A DNA stretch of 64,000 nucleotides from Cryptobacterium curtum DSM 15641. Its GTDB lineage: Bacteria; Actinomycetota; Coriobacteriia; Coriobacteriales; Eggerthellaceae. A program made the translations under genes and the position numbers. Of the stretch, positions 50,775-60,069 are shown in pieces; positions within the stretch are counted from its first letter, which is position 1; every line of letters begins with the position of its first letter. The stretch covers positions 1,553,805-1,617,804 of the forward strand of contig NC_013170.1 in NCBI RefSeq assembly GCF_000023845.1, written 5' to 3'. The notes below the pieces were generated by a model. It did no database searches and was not told where the DNA came from. It saw only the letters and a program-made list of their open reading frames with translations.

Positions 50775-53700
50775 CTATCTATCCTGCGATAATGCCGCAA
50801 CCACTTCACGAGCGGACAAAATTGTTATATTGCGACTCGGCATAGATTTTAGAAAAACCTTCCCATAGCCCTTTGTTACTAAGCGCCTGTCAGCCAAAAT
50901 AAGAGACCCTGTATCGTGCGCTGACCGAATGAGCCGTCCTGCAGCTTGCTTTGTTTCAATAACCGCCTGAGGAAGCACATAATGCGACCACGCCTGGGCA
51001 TCCATCTGCGCACGGGCGCATGAGAGTGGGTCGGTCGGCTTGCTAAACGGCAATTTGGGAATGACCACCGTCTTGAGCGTCGCGCCGGGAGCATCAAAAC
51101 CTTCCCAGAAGCTCTTAAGCGCAAACAGTGAAAGATGCTCATCGGCGATAAATTCATCGCGCAAGCCTTTTACTGAAACGCCCCACTTCTGACACACAAC
51201 TCGCAGGCCATCACCCTTAAGGGCTGCTTGAACTGTACTGTGCGCTCGCTCCATTTCCCGACGATTTGTAAACAGAGAAAGGGTTGAACCTGCACTTGCC
51301 CGATGAATATCAATAAGAAGCTGTTCGAGAGCTGCAAGATATCGCGCGTCGTTTGGTTCTGGCATATCCTCGACAACATATATCTTCATATTTTCATCGA
51401 AGTCATAGCTGGACCCTAACTGCAAATGCACGGTCGCGCGCTCCCCTTCTTCAGAAAGGCCCAACGCCGTAAAGAAAGAATCAAACGCATTAGCAATCGT
51501 CATCGTTGCAGAGGTAAAAACAATGCTATGAGTCCGCGCATACAGACGTTCAGCAAGTTCATTACCCACATTTAACATAAGAGCATCGAGCTTTTCTGAC
51601 CTGCGTGAATACGTATTTTTTTTGCGCGCAAGCTGAACAGAATAGGCAAAGGTATCGGAACCTTCAAATACAATCAGCTCGATTGAATTAATGACATCCT
51701 TCAAATAGAGGGCCATTGAAGCAATATCGCGCTGAATGGCGGCAGCTCCTTTAACATCTTCCATGAGCCCCACCATCTCTTGGCATGCTTTGATAAGCTT
51801 CTCAGAGGCATCAACAAGAGCGTGACCTGCCGTCGAAAGACTCTGAAATACTTCGCTTGAACGAACTTGATCGTTAATCCATATATCAACAAGGTCATAG
51901 CTCTTTGAGCGCGATGACGTATCAAAATAAAGAAGACTCTCAGCTGCCTGGGTGAATTCATCGACCGCGCAAGCAAAAGCATCGCCGGCGCGTTTCGCTT
52001 TACCGCTCAAGGCAAATAAAAGCGTGTCTCCGCCAGATAGCCCCGTCTGACCACTGATTGGATCATTCTGACTCTTCAGGGTTAAGTCATCGCGCAGCAG
52101 CGCGGTTTCATCAAGGTCAGCGGTAACTGTTGATGCGAATGCATCTTCATTAGCATCAATTTTGCCCACAAGCTTTCGTTCTGCCTGATCAAATATCGTT
52201 TGACCCATCGCAGAAGACGGGCTCACCCGCTGGGCACGCCGTGCTAACTCATCAAGTTCAATACTACTGCCAAGAGCACGACGTGCCTCTCCCTCTGCAT
52301 TGTGGGCCTCATCAATAACCCAATATCGAATAGAAGGTAACAATCCCCCATCGGCCGCAACATCACAAAAGAGCAGGGTTTGGTTTGTCACAACAATATC
52401 TGCTGCTTCAGCTTTAAACCGAGAGCCATGTACGTAGCACCGCTGTCCGTAAAACGGGCATTTCTTGCGCAGGCAATCGTGTGACGTCGTAGTAATTTCA
52501 TATCGTGGCATCAGTCGGTAATCCACCCGCATGCCATCGATGTCTTCATATTCACTTTGTTCGATAAAGGAAAGAACACCCGCCAACGCAGGAGCTTGAG
52601 ACAACTCTCGGTCTTGCACTGTTTTCATGTGCGGTCCTGTCTGCATAAGGCGTTCTACCTTACGCAAGCACAGGTAATGCGAAAAGCCCTTCAAACTGCA
52701 GTAAGAAATACCCCCAACCGCTGATGACAAACGTGGTAATTCGTGATGCATCAGCTGGTCAAGCAGTGCATTTGTTTTTGTCGCAACACCAACAGTAATA
52801 CCGTTCTTCTGAGCCGTAAACACTGCTGGCACAAGGTATGCCATCGACTTTCCTACCCCGGTGCCAGCCTCTACTGCAAGATTCTTTCCGGTTGAAAAAG
52901 CATCGTTAACCGCTTCGGCCATCGTGACCTGCTCGTCACGTGCTTCAAATTCTGGGTATATCTTTCCAACTGGACCAGCCGAAGAAAATGCTTCGCGAAT
53001 CTCAGCTGATGAAGCAAATTGCAAGCCACGCTGAGGGTCAGCTGCGAGCGTTTCCGCATCCACCCGCGGTGAACCCCATTCTTGCTTAACGGTATGATTG
53101 CGTAGTGCACGCAGGTCAAAGTGGCTTTTTTTGGCATTCATGACGCTATTTGTGGGAATCGCCATACCATCTGTCGCGACACTATCGGTGGTGTCACCTG
53201 TCGCACTGTTCAGCGCATCCTGCGAAGCAAACTGCTTAAATACGTGCACCGTCGGCCATTCTTCTTCAGTTGCCATTGCAGCAATTTCGTCGATAAGACC
53301 TTGGGACATAGCGTCGACGGCAGCCAAAAGAATACGAAACACCGCGCAGAGTGCTTCAACGTCAGCATCTGCTCGGTGAGTCGACAGGGGCGCATCAAAC
53401 GCACGCACAAGGTCGAGCAAGCGGTGAGACTTTAACCGCGGCAAGGCAATACGCGCCAGATCAAGCGAATCGATCCATATGTTATGAGTAAGCGATTCTC
53501 CCGTTGCGGGCTTGGTGCAGAAATGTTTGTCAAATGCAGCATTATGCGCAACCAAGCAGCTTTCCCCCACAAAGTCGACCAGTTGGAAAACGGCCTCTTC
53601 GGGGCTGGGAGCATCAGCAACATCGCTCTCATAAATGCTGGTGAGATGAGATATCTCTTCAGGAATAGGTCGACCGGGGTTTACAAAGGTAACAAACCAG

Positions 53701-53906
53701 TCGACAATCTTTCCTTCTACCATGCGCGCTGCAGCGATCTGCGTTAGTTCATCACGAACGAACGAGATGCCCGTCGTTTCGGTATCTATCACAACAATAT
53801 CTTTATCAAGTACACCGAAACGGCCAGTTGCTGCGCGGTCTTTTAGTGCCTTATAGCGCTCGACAATCCGATGAGGCGTCGTTTCAGTGAGGTATTTTTC
53901 TATCAT
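50775..53906 (-). CDS. dinG: DinG-family helicase with N-terminal DEDDh exonuclease
   Basis: Residues 35-200 are a DnaQ-like 3'-5' exonuclease: VIDTETTG, AHNAAFDKHF and THRADADVEAL. The rest is an XPD-like SF2 helicase with AVEAGTGVGKSMAYLVPA, iron-sulphur cysteines (CSLKGFSHYLC, then CLRKKCPFYGQRCY), the DEAH box VIDEAHNAE and C-terminal motifs GFDAPG and QAAGRLIRS. This is the fused form known from Firmicutes. It would act on DNA/RNA structures in repair. A patch of about 100 residues between DEAH and the arch looks poorly conserved. Confidence 0.93.
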   Translation of the reverse strand: MIEKYLTETTPHRIVERYKALKDRAATGRFGVLDKDIVVIDTETTGISFVRDELTQIAAARMVEGKIVDWFVTFVNPGRPIPEEISHLTSIYESDVADAPSPEEAVFQLVDFVGESCLVAHNAAFDKHFCTKPATGESLTHNIWIDSLDLARIALPRLKSHRLLDLVRAFDAPLSTHRADADVEALCAVFRILLAAVDAMSQGLIDEIAAMATEEEWPTVHVFKQFASQDALNSATGDTTDSVATDGMAIPTNSVMNAKKSHFDLRALRNHTVKQEWGSPRVDAETLAADPQRGLQFASSAEIREAFSSAGPVGKIYPEFEARDEQVTMAEAVNDAFSTGKNLAVEAGTGVGKSMAYLVPAVFTAQKNGITVGVATKTNALLDQLMHHELPRLSSAVGGISYCSLKGFSHYLCLRKVERLMQTGPHMKTVQDRELSQAPALAGVLSFIEQSEYEDIDGMRVDYRLMPRYEITTTSHDCLRKKCPFYGQRCYVHGSRFKAEAADIVVTNQTLLFCDVAADGGLLPSIRYWVIDEAHNAEGEARRALGSSIELDELARRAQRVSPSSAMGQTIFDQAERKLVGKIDANEDAFASTVTADLDETALLRDDLTLKSQNDPISGQTGLSGGDTLLFALSGKAKRAGDAFACAVDEFTQAAESLLYFDTSSRSKSYDLVDIWINDQVRSSEVFQSLSTAGHALVDASEKLIKACQEMVGLMEDVKGAAAIQRDIASMALYLKDVINSIELIVFEGSDTFAYSVQLARKKNTYSRRSEKLDALMLNVGNELAERLYARTHSIVFTSATMTIANAFDSFFTALGLSEEGERATVHLQLGSSYDFDENMKIYVVEDMPEPNDARYLAALEQLLIDIHRASAGSTLSLFTNRREMERAHSTVQAALKGDGLRVVCQKWGVSVKGLRDEFIADEHLSLFALKSFWEGFDAPGATLKTVVIPKLPFSKPTDPLSCARAQMDAQAWSHYVLPQAVIETKQAAGRLIRSAHDTGSLILADRRLVTKGYGKVFLKSMPSRNITILSAREVVAALSQDR

Positions 53907-53994
53907 GTCCCTCTGCTCCAGCTACCTTATAACCTTATAACCCTATCATGAAACATGCGACGTTTTTCTTGTCTGTCCGCTGCAAGGAGAGAGC

Positions 53995-54642
53995 ATGCCT
54001 CAAATCCCCTTTTTTGGCACGTATGCAACGTTCACTGTTACCGACAAAACACTCGTTGGCACCCTTCTGGGCGCCGACTGCATCGTCGGCGACGAATTGA
54101 CTGCGCACGAAGAATGGGAAAACGGGAAACGAGTCGTCGTTATTAGTAACAAATTTGGCTGTGACCTTGGTTACATACAGAACGATTTCTTTATCGAACA
54201 ATTCAGCTTAGCGCATGCGCGCGGATGGCAGACCTCACTGCGTCTTGCCTCTTTGTACTTTGATCAAAACCCTCATCCCGGTACATATGGTGGAGAAGTA
54301 GTATTTCTTGCTTTTGAACAAACCGTTGCAGAAAGCTTCATCGCATTTAGCCAGGTAATCGGTCAAAAACTTGCAAATGGGATCAGGCCTACTGTCGACC
54401 TTTCAAGCTACGGTGTTGAGCAGGTTATTGCTTCGCAGGGTCAGTGGGTTCCCAATACCCGACAGGCCCCGCTTCAAAAAGAAGGACGTATCTTCCTTAA
54501 AAGCGAACGTTCCCTAAACGAAACACTGGTCGATCTTTCCCGCCGGCGCGCGCCTGGATGCCTTATAGCTGGGTGGGGCTTCATCATTTTTCTTATTCTT
54601 GCACTGCTGTGGGTAATTCACCTGATCACCGGTATTTTTTAA
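53995..54642 (+). CDS. unknown protein with C-terminal membrane anchor
   Basis: The 215-residue product is soluble-looking for 190 residues (PFFGTYATFTVTDKTLVGTL at the start, an acidic middle). It ends in one hydrophobic helix (GWGFIIFLILALLWVIHLI), a tail-anchor topology with the bulk in the cytosol. No family was recognised. AAGGAGAGAGC gives a firm ATG start. It overlaps the end of the convergent ddl gene by 4 bases and is divergent from dinG. Confidence 0.7.
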   Translation: MPQIPFFGTYATFTVTDKTLVGTLLGADCIVGDELTAHEEWENGKRVVVISNKFGCDLGYIQNDFFIEQFSLAHARGWQTSLRLASLYFDQNPHPGTYGGEVVFLAFEQTVAESFIAFSQVIGQKLANGIRPTVDLSSYGVEQVIASQGQWVPNTRQAPLQKEGRIFLKSERSLNETLVDLSRRRAPGCLIAGWGFIIFLILALLWVIHLITGIF

Positions 54643-55580
54643 CGCTCAAGGGCAAGCTCAATCAAACGAGTACACAGCTGAGGAAAACTCATCCCTGCAG
54701 CGCGACCCGCATCGGGCAAAAGAGATGTTGCTGTCATGCCCGGGATGGTATTTGTCTCAAGTACCCACGGTGTCCCATCAGCAGCAAGAATGACATCCGA
54801 TCGCGAAACACCACAGCAGCCAAGTGCTTTATGTGCTTGAACAGCTACCTGTTGAACAGCAGTAGTTTGTTCATCAGTAAGTCGGGCAGGGCAAATATGC
54901 TGTGAGCCATCGGCAGCATACTTTGATTCAAAGTCGTAGAATTCGCCAAGCTGCGGAACAATCTCGATAACAGGCAAGGCTGAGGCATTTTCGTTTCCAA
55001 TAACCGCAACAGTTAGTTCTGTACCCGCCATAAACGTTTCGATTAACACGGCATTGTCAAGCTTAAACGCTTCAGTAAGAGCCCTATCAAGCGCTGACGG
55101 TCCTTCAATAATACTAACGCCCAGCGCACTTCCTTCAGTCGCTGGCTTTACAACAAGATGATTGCCAAGTTGTGCAATAACAGTAGCAGCATCAACGCTT
55201 TCATTGCGATGGAGGGTAATCGATTGCGGCGTGGGAATGCCGAACTCGCGATAAAAGACCTTTGCTTTCACCTTATCCATTGCCGTTGCACTCGACCAAA
55301 TACCAGGTCCAATGTAAGGCAGCCCAATAGTCTCCAAGAATCCTTGAATCGCTCCGTCTTCCCCTCCCCTGCCGTGAAGACAGAGAAAAGCTACATCAAA
55401 AGGCTGACTTACTAACTGAGCAAGGTCATCTTTTTTGGCTGGATCAAGGACCTTAACCTGAAATCCTGCCTGCTGCAACGCATCGGCAGCCCCCCGACCG
55501 GATGCAAGAGATATCTCCCTTTCATCACTCGTTCCCCCTGCGAGGAGAGCAACCTTCATTTGCTGCGGATTCAATCCCAT
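54639..55580 (-). CDS. ddl: D-alanine--D-alanine ligase
   Basis: This ATP-grasp ligase makes the D-Ala-D-Ala end of peptidoglycan precursors. Motifs are LAGGTSDEREISLASG, LHGRGGEDGAIQGFLE, KPATEGSALGVSII and the metal site near VLETNTIPGMTATSLLP. The frame is open to 55619, but ATG 55580 behind AAGAAGGAATC is preferred, giving 313 residues. Confidence 0.95.
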   Translation of the reverse strand: MGLNPQQMKVALLAGGTSDEREISLASGRGAADALQQAGFQVKVLDPAKKDDLAQLVSQPFDVAFLCLHGRGGEDGAIQGFLETIGLPYIGPGIWSSATAMDKVKAKVFYREFGIPTPQSITLHRNESVDAATVIAQLGNHLVVKPATEGSALGVSIIEGPSALDRALTEAFKLDNAVLIETFMAGTELTVAVIGNENASALPVIEIVPQLGEFYDFESKYAADGSQHICPARLTDEQTTAVQQVAVQAHKALGCCGVSRSDVILAADGTPWVLETNTIPGMTATSLLPDAGRAAGMSFPQLCTRLIELALER

Positions 55581-55682
55581 GATTCCTTCTTTATTTGGCG
55601 GTCGATAAAAAGGGAGCACAATTCCTCCCTAATTAGCAAAAAGTATAGCAAACAGTTTTTGTGAGTTCCTATAATACGCAGC

Positions 55683-56738
55683 ATGAATACGTCAATCGAT
55701 GCATACTCACTTGAGAGGCTAACGTCATCTCTTACCGAACAAGGCTTGCCCGCATTTCGTGCGCGCCAGATTATCCGCTGGGTCTATGAGCGTGGAACCC
55801 TGTCTTATGGCGAAATGACCGATCTTCCCCTTAGCTTACGAAAAAGCCTTGCTCATCAAATGCCTTTTGCTCCCCCACGTATCATAGATCGACAAATCTC
55901 GCGTGATGGCGCACGAAAATACGTGCTTGCCTTTTCCGACAACGCCGAAGTGGAAACGGTTGCTATCCCCTCGCGTACCAAGACCGCTGAAGGAACGCCT
56001 GAGCATCTGACGGTTTGTTTTTCTACCCAAGTAGGATGTCCGATGGCCTGTTCATTCTGTGCGACGGGAACCGAAGGACTAACGCGCAGTCTCCTGCCGG
56101 GTGAAATGGTTCAACAGCTTCTTACCGTTCAGCGAGACATGAATATGCGTGTCTCACACGCTGTTGCTATGGGACAGGGTGAACCATTTCTCAATTACGA
56201 TAATCTCGTTGCAGCGCTTGAGATTATTAATGAGCCCCTCGGTATTGGGGCACGACATATTACCGTCTCAACGTGTGGAATACTTGCTGGAATCGATCAC
56301 TTCGCTCATCTTTCCCAGCAATACACTCTCGCTCTTTCCCTTCATTCAGCTATCCAGGAAAAGCGCAATCAACTGATGCCTCGTTGCTCAACCGTGCCGC
56401 TCCCCCGCCTTAAACAAGCACTTAAGGAATATGCCCGTGTTTCAGGAAGACGACCAAGCGTTGAATATCTCATGATCGGTGGAGTTAACGATGGAACTAC
56501 CGATCTTGAAGCGCTGTCCTCTTTTTGTTCGGGACTTTTCGTTCATATCAATTTGCTTCCAATGAACAATATAGAAGAAAGCCCTTTCCGACCTTCCCCA
56601 CAAAAGACTATGAAAACATGGAAACAAGTACTCGAGCAGCGAGGATGGGAAACGACAATCAGATCGTCGCGCGGGAGCGATATCGATGGGGCGTGCGGGC
56701 AACTCAAAAATAAATTACAAGGTCTCAAGACAAACTAA
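55683..56738 (+). CDS. rlmN: 23S rRNA/tRNA A2503-A37 C2-methyltransferase (radical SAM)
   Basis: The 351-residue RlmN has the CxxxCxxC cluster motif GCPMACSFCATG, substrate-site GQGEPFLNYDNL and the methyl-carrying C-terminal Cys in RGSDIDGACGQL, plus SSRGS. It methylates A2503 of 23S rRNA. It is divergent from ddl, and 63 bases separate the two starts from a shared promoter region. Confidence 0.96.
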   Translation: MNTSIDAYSLERLTSSLTEQGLPAFRARQIIRWVYERGTLSYGEMTDLPLSLRKSLAHQMPFAPPRIIDRQISRDGARKYVLAFSDNAEVETVAIPSRTKTAEGTPEHLTVCFSTQVGCPMACSFCATGTEGLTRSLLPGEMVQQLLTVQRDMNMRVSHAVAMGQGEPFLNYDNLVAALEIINEPLGIGARHITVSTCGILAGIDHFAHLSQQYTLALSLHSAIQEKRNQLMPRCSTVPLPRLKQALKEYARVSGRRPSVEYLMIGGVNDGTTDLEALSSFCSGLFVHINLLPMNNIEESPFRPSPQKTMKTWKQVLEQRGWETTIRSSRGSDIDGACGQLKNKLQGLKTN

Positions 56739-56795
56739 CGTACTGAGATCCCCTCTAACGGGGAAATTCTACTCTGATGAATAAGGAGTCATTTA

Positions 56796-56864
56796 ATGGC
56801 TAAACGACCTCTCAGAACAAATTCTGAGAGGTCGTTTTTTCAGGGCGTAAACTATTACATATAA
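56796..56864 (+). CDS. 22-codon ORF overlapping a terminator hairpin
   Basis: AAGGAG sits 8 nt before an ATG that opens MAKRPLRTNSERSFF-QGVNYYI and stops. An even shorter frame (ATG 56777, 8 codons) overlaps its start. The coding bases from AAACGACC to GGTCGTTT are the arms of the rlmN terminator. A leader peptide or a chance ribosome-binding site are both possible. Confidence 0.3.
   Translation: MAKRPLRTNSERSFFQGVNYYI
56802..56837 (+). terminator. intrinsic terminator downstream of rlmN
   Basis: AAACGACCTCTCAGAA pairs perfectly (16 bp) with TTCTGAGAGGTCGTTT around CAAA, and the T tract continues to 56840. It lies 64 bases after rlmN. Its A/T symmetry makes it work for parB on the other strand as well. 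Confidence 0.9.
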
Positions 56865-56919
56865 CTATTAGCCTTATGAACTTAAAGCAAAGCACTCTCG
56901 AAAAGGTAATTTATCATCC

Positions 56920-58125
56920 TTACTCTGAAACAATCTTGTTAAAGAGACGCTGAAGATCGGCCTCGTCCTTAAACGAAATCTCGATCTTATTTTTTCCTTT
57001 AACAGACCGCACGCGAACATCAGCTTCTAAGTTCTCTCGCAAACCGCGTGCAACGCGCTTAAACGAAGTAGGCAGCGGTGTACGCTTTACTGATTCTTTG
57101 TTTGTTTGAAGCTGGCCAGCAAACAAACGAGCAAGTGATTCTGTCTCGCGAACAGAGAGCTTTTCCTCTTGCAGTTTACGAACAAGTTTCTGTCGTCCTT
57201 CTGTTGTTGGAATAGAAAGAATGGCACGAGCATGTCCTGCCGTGATCTTTTCTTCAAAAAGAAGCTGCTGCGCATCTTCAGGCAGCTCAAGCAACCGCAA
57301 AGCGTTTGCAATGGTTGAACGCCCTTTTGAAACGGCACGTGCTACCTCAGATTGAGTCAGCCCCTGTCGCTCCATCAGGCGTTTGTAACCATATGCCTCT
57401 TCAATGGGGTTAAGATCAGAGCGCTGGATATTCTCAATAAGAGCAAGTTCAAGAGCTTTGTCGCCTTCGACATCTTTCACGCGAATAGGAACCGTCTTCA
57501 TACCAAGCTTTTTGCAAGCCTGCCACCGGCGCTCGCCCGCAATAATCTGATATCCATCATCTACCTTGCGAACAAGAATTGGCTGAAGAAGGCCTTCTTT
57601 TTCGATTGATTGAGCGAGTTCAGCAATTTCTTCAACATCAAAATGGGTACGCGGCTGATCGGGATTTGGCTTTACCGTATCAAGCGGGACTTCCTCACTT
57701 GATGGCTCTTTCACAGGAGGTCGGCTTGTCTCGCGAACGGCAACCCCTTTGATAGTGACATGATCATCTTCTTCTATATAAGGGCGAACGGGAGCTTCTT
57801 CTCCCTTAATAACAGCTCGTTGAACAGCTTGTTCTGCAGCTACCTCACGTGCGGAATGAACCGACTTCGACGGAGTAGTCCGTTCTTTTATTGTCGCACT
57901 TGCTACAGCTTCTTCTGAAATCTCTGTTTCTGCTCGCTGCACCACGTGATTGTTCGCTGCCACCGCTGATGATGGTTTCTCCTGTGTATTATCGGGTACA
58001 GAAACTGCTGCCTCATCAGCAGTAGTTTGCTGCTGATCGGCATCTTTTTGATTAATTTCTCCCAGACTTTCGCCTAAAAGAGAATTCAGTCCTCGCCCAA
58101 GTCCACTTCTTTTTTGTTTAGCCAC
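56920..58125 (-). CDS. parB: chromosome-partitioning protein ParB (Spo0J) with long N-terminal tail
   Basis: The protein opens with the ParA-stimulating KRSGLGRGLNSLLGES. An unusual acidic stretch of about 110 residues follows, then the CTPase/ParB core (KPNPDQPRTHFD, IIAGERRWQACKKLG), the parS-reading helix-turn-helix LTQSEVARAVSKGRSTIANAL and the C-terminal dimer domain. The best start is GTG 58125, which overlaps the end of parA. The frame also allows TTG 58131. Three parS sites lie within 4 kb. Confidence 0.95.
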   Translation of the reverse strand: MAKQKRSGLGRGLNSLLGESLGEINQKDADQQQTTADEAAVSVPDNTQEKPSSAVAANNHVVQRAETEISEEAVASATIKERTTPSKSVHSAREVAAEQAVQRAVIKGEEAPVRPYIEEDDHVTIKGVAVRETSRPPVKEPSSEEVPLDTVKPNPDQPRTHFDVEEIAELAQSIEKEGLLQPILVRKVDDGYQIIAGERRWQACKKLGMKTVPIRVKDVEGDKALELALIENIQRSDLNPIEEAYGYKRLMERQGLTQSEVARAVSKGRSTIANALRLLELPEDAQQLLFEEKITAGHARAILSIPTTEGRQKLVRKLQEEKLSVRETESLARLFAGQLQTNKESVKRTPLPTSFKRVARGLRENLEADVRVRSVKGKNKIEISFKDEADLQRLFNKIVSE

Positions 58126-59131
58126 GTGCAATCACTTCTTTCGCCAAAGATAAATACGCTTGCCCGCCTTTACCTAAGGGATCATACTCGGTAATAGGCT
58201 GTCCATAGCTTGGTGCTTCAGAAAGTTTTACGGTTCGCGGAATCATCGTAGTGAATACCGTTTTATCAAAATAGCGGCGAACTTCTTCTGCGACCTGCTT
58301 TGAGAGCGTTGTTCGCCCGTCATACATCGTTAAAAGAACCCCATAAATATCCAAACTTGGATTGAGCATACTTTTGACACGCTTCATTGAATCAAGAAGT
58401 TTTGTCACACCTTCAAGCGCATAGAACTCACACTGAATGGGAATCAAAAGTTTATCGGCAGCTACGAGAGCATTAACCGTCAATAGACCAAGCGATGGGG
58501 GGCAGTCGATAAGAATGTAGTCGTATTTTCCCCGCAGCGATCCAATGGCTGACTTAAGGCGATTCTCACGAGCCATTTCATTAACGAGCTCTACTTCAGC
58601 ACCGGCAAGATTAATAGTTGCCGGTAGAACATCTAATCCTTCACAAACATCAGCAACAATCGCTGTATCAACTGAAGCATCAGAGAGAAGAACGTCATAG
58701 ATGTCGTAGGATATCTGTCCTTTATCAATCCCTAACCCGCTTGTCGCATTGCCCTGTGGGTCAAGATCAACCAGTAAAACAGCTTTTCCACTTGCGCCTA
58801 ATGCAGCTGAAAGATTAATAGCTGTTGTTGATTTACCAACCCCACCTTTTTGATTGATGATGGCAATAATCTTTGTTTCACCAATCGTATGAGTGATAGG
58901 TTTCTTTTCATCTAACCCTTTAAGAGGACGCTTCTCAATAGGAATCTGCTCTTCAGCCTGGATGGGTTGGGTTTTTTCTTCTTCAGTGGTTTCAGTAATC
59001 ATCTCTCCTGATGAACTGATTTCATTCTCAGCAACATCTTCACTCGACACAGTGCTCGCCTCTGATGTCGTGTCATTGTTTGCTGCTGCGTGAGGTTTCT
59101 TATCACGCCTAAAGCTGTCAAACAGACTCAC
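58118..59131 (-). CDS. parA: chromosome-partitioning ATPase ParA (Soj)
   Basis: The deviant Walker A INQKGGVGKSTTAINL is at about residues 95-110, with Walker A' VLLVDLDPQGNAT and later DYILIDCPPSLGLL. The first 80 residues are a Ser/Glu-rich extension (from MSLFDSFRRDKKP) not found in standard Soj proteins, matching the extended ParB. It overlaps parB. Two parS sites stand in its upstream gap. Confidence 0.95.
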   Translation of the reverse strand: MSLFDSFRRDKKPHAAANNDTTSEASTVSSEDVAENEISSSGEMITETTEEEKTQPIQAEEQIPIEKRPLKGLDEKKPITHTIGETKIIAIINQKGGVGKSTTAINLSAALGASGKAVLLVDLDPQGNATSGLGIDKGQISYDIYDVLLSDASVDTAIVADVCEGLDVLPATINLAGAEVELVNEMARENRLKSAIGSLRGKYDYILIDCPPSLGLLTVNALVAADKLLIPIQCEFYALEGVTKLLDSMKRVKSMLNPSLDIYGVLLTMYDGRTTLSKQVAEEVRRYFDKTVFTTMIPRTVKLSEAPSYGQPITEYDPLGKGGQAYLSLAKEVIARG

Positions 59132-59179
59132 ATGATCCCCTTTCCACTTGGTTTATCCGATTATATCGAGGCATCGGTC

Positions 59180-59195
59180 TGTTTCACGTGAAACA
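59180..59195. promoter_or_regulatory. parS site 1
   Basis: TGTTTCACGTGAAACA, an exact match to the bacterial parS consensus bound by ParB, upstream of parA. Confidence 0.97.
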
Positions 59196-59240
59196 GATTC
59201 TTCCCATAAAGATTTTCCTATCCAACAAACCAAATTACGT

Positions 59241-59256
59241 TGTTTCACGTGAAACA
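59241..59256. promoter_or_regulatory. parS site 2
   Basis: A second exact TGTTTCACGTGAAACA, 61 bp from site 1 and just past the rsmG stop codon. Confidence 0.97.
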
Positions 59257-59264
59257 ATAGGTAT

Positions 59265-59942
59265 CTACTCTTTATACGGTCGTTTCTGAGCCATTCCTGG
59301 ACGCCGCGGAAGCTTAACGGTTGGCTCGCCCGATTTTTCAAACACAATAATGGTTCGCTCTGTCACATCGTCACTTAATACCAATTCTCGCGCTGAAACA
59401 AATTTCATAGCAACTTTTTTACTAATGGCTTTCGCCTGTTCTAATTCATCGCGATATTCATTTGACTTATAGCAAATAAGCTGTCCGTCATTATGAAGAA
59501 GGGGAGAGGCAAGCTCACAAAGTGAAGGAAGTGATGAAACCGCTCGAGCAACAACAACACTGAATGAAGAGGGGGATTTGAGCGCTCTCTCTTCAGCGCG
59601 TCCCACTTGCGCTGAAATAGATGAGCCAAGGTTAAGATCAGAGAGAATTGTGCGAACAGCTTTTACTTTCTTTTCAACTGAATCAAGAAGAACTATCGGC
59701 CGCTCCGCAGCTAATGATAAGGGAACACCAGGAAAGCCTCCACCCGAACCAAGATCAAGCGCAGGACCTAAAAGAGCATCCATAAATTCTGGAAGACCTC
59801 CAAGCGAATCTTCTATATGAAGTAACAATCCTTGTTTAAAAGAATCAATGCGCGTCAAATTTACTTTCTTATTTACCTCAAGCACAGCCTTAAGATACTG
59901 CTCCATACAAGCTTGTTTGTGACTACTTATCTCATACTGCAC
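59265..59942 (-). CDS. rsmG: 16S rRNA m7G527 methyltransferase
   Basis: The 225-residue SAM enzyme (GidB) has VNLTRIDSFKQGLLLHIEDSL, the glycine motif DLGSGGGFPGVPLS and the later VVVARAVSSLP. It ends with KLPRRPGMAQKRPY, the family's usual Arg/Pro-rich tail. It lies between jag and parA as in many Gram-positive origin regions. Confidence 0.95.
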   Translation of the reverse strand: MQYEISSHKQACMEQYLKAVLEVNKKVNLTRIDSFKQGLLLHIEDSLGGLPEFMDALLGPALDLGSGGGFPGVPLSLAAERPIVLLDSVEKKVKAVRTILSDLNLGSSISAQVGRAEERALKSPSSFSVVVARAVSSLPSLCELASPLLHNDGQLICYKSNEYRDELEQAKAISKKVAMKFVSARELVLSDDVTERTIIVFEKSGEPTVKLPRRPGMAQKRPYKE

Positions 59943-59989
59943 AAATAGTTCCCTCGCCGATTCTCATTCTCATGTTTATCTTCACACAT

Positions 59990-60028
59990 AATAAAAGGAG
60001 TGCCGCTTCATGCAACACTCCTTTTATT
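59990..60028 (-). terminator. terminator of the rpmH-jag transcript
   Basis: AATAAAAGGAGTG pairs perfectly with CACTCCTTTTATT (13 bp) around a 13-base loop, 41 bases past the jag stop. It abuts parS site 3. Confidence 0.85.
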
Positions 60029-60043
60029 GTTTCACGTGAAACT
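60028..60043. promoter_or_regulatory. parS site 3
   Basis: TGTTTCACGTGAAACT, one mismatch from consensus, between rsmG and jag. Confidence 0.92.
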
Positions 60044-60069
60044 AATCAGAAAATAGAGAGTTCAAATGG

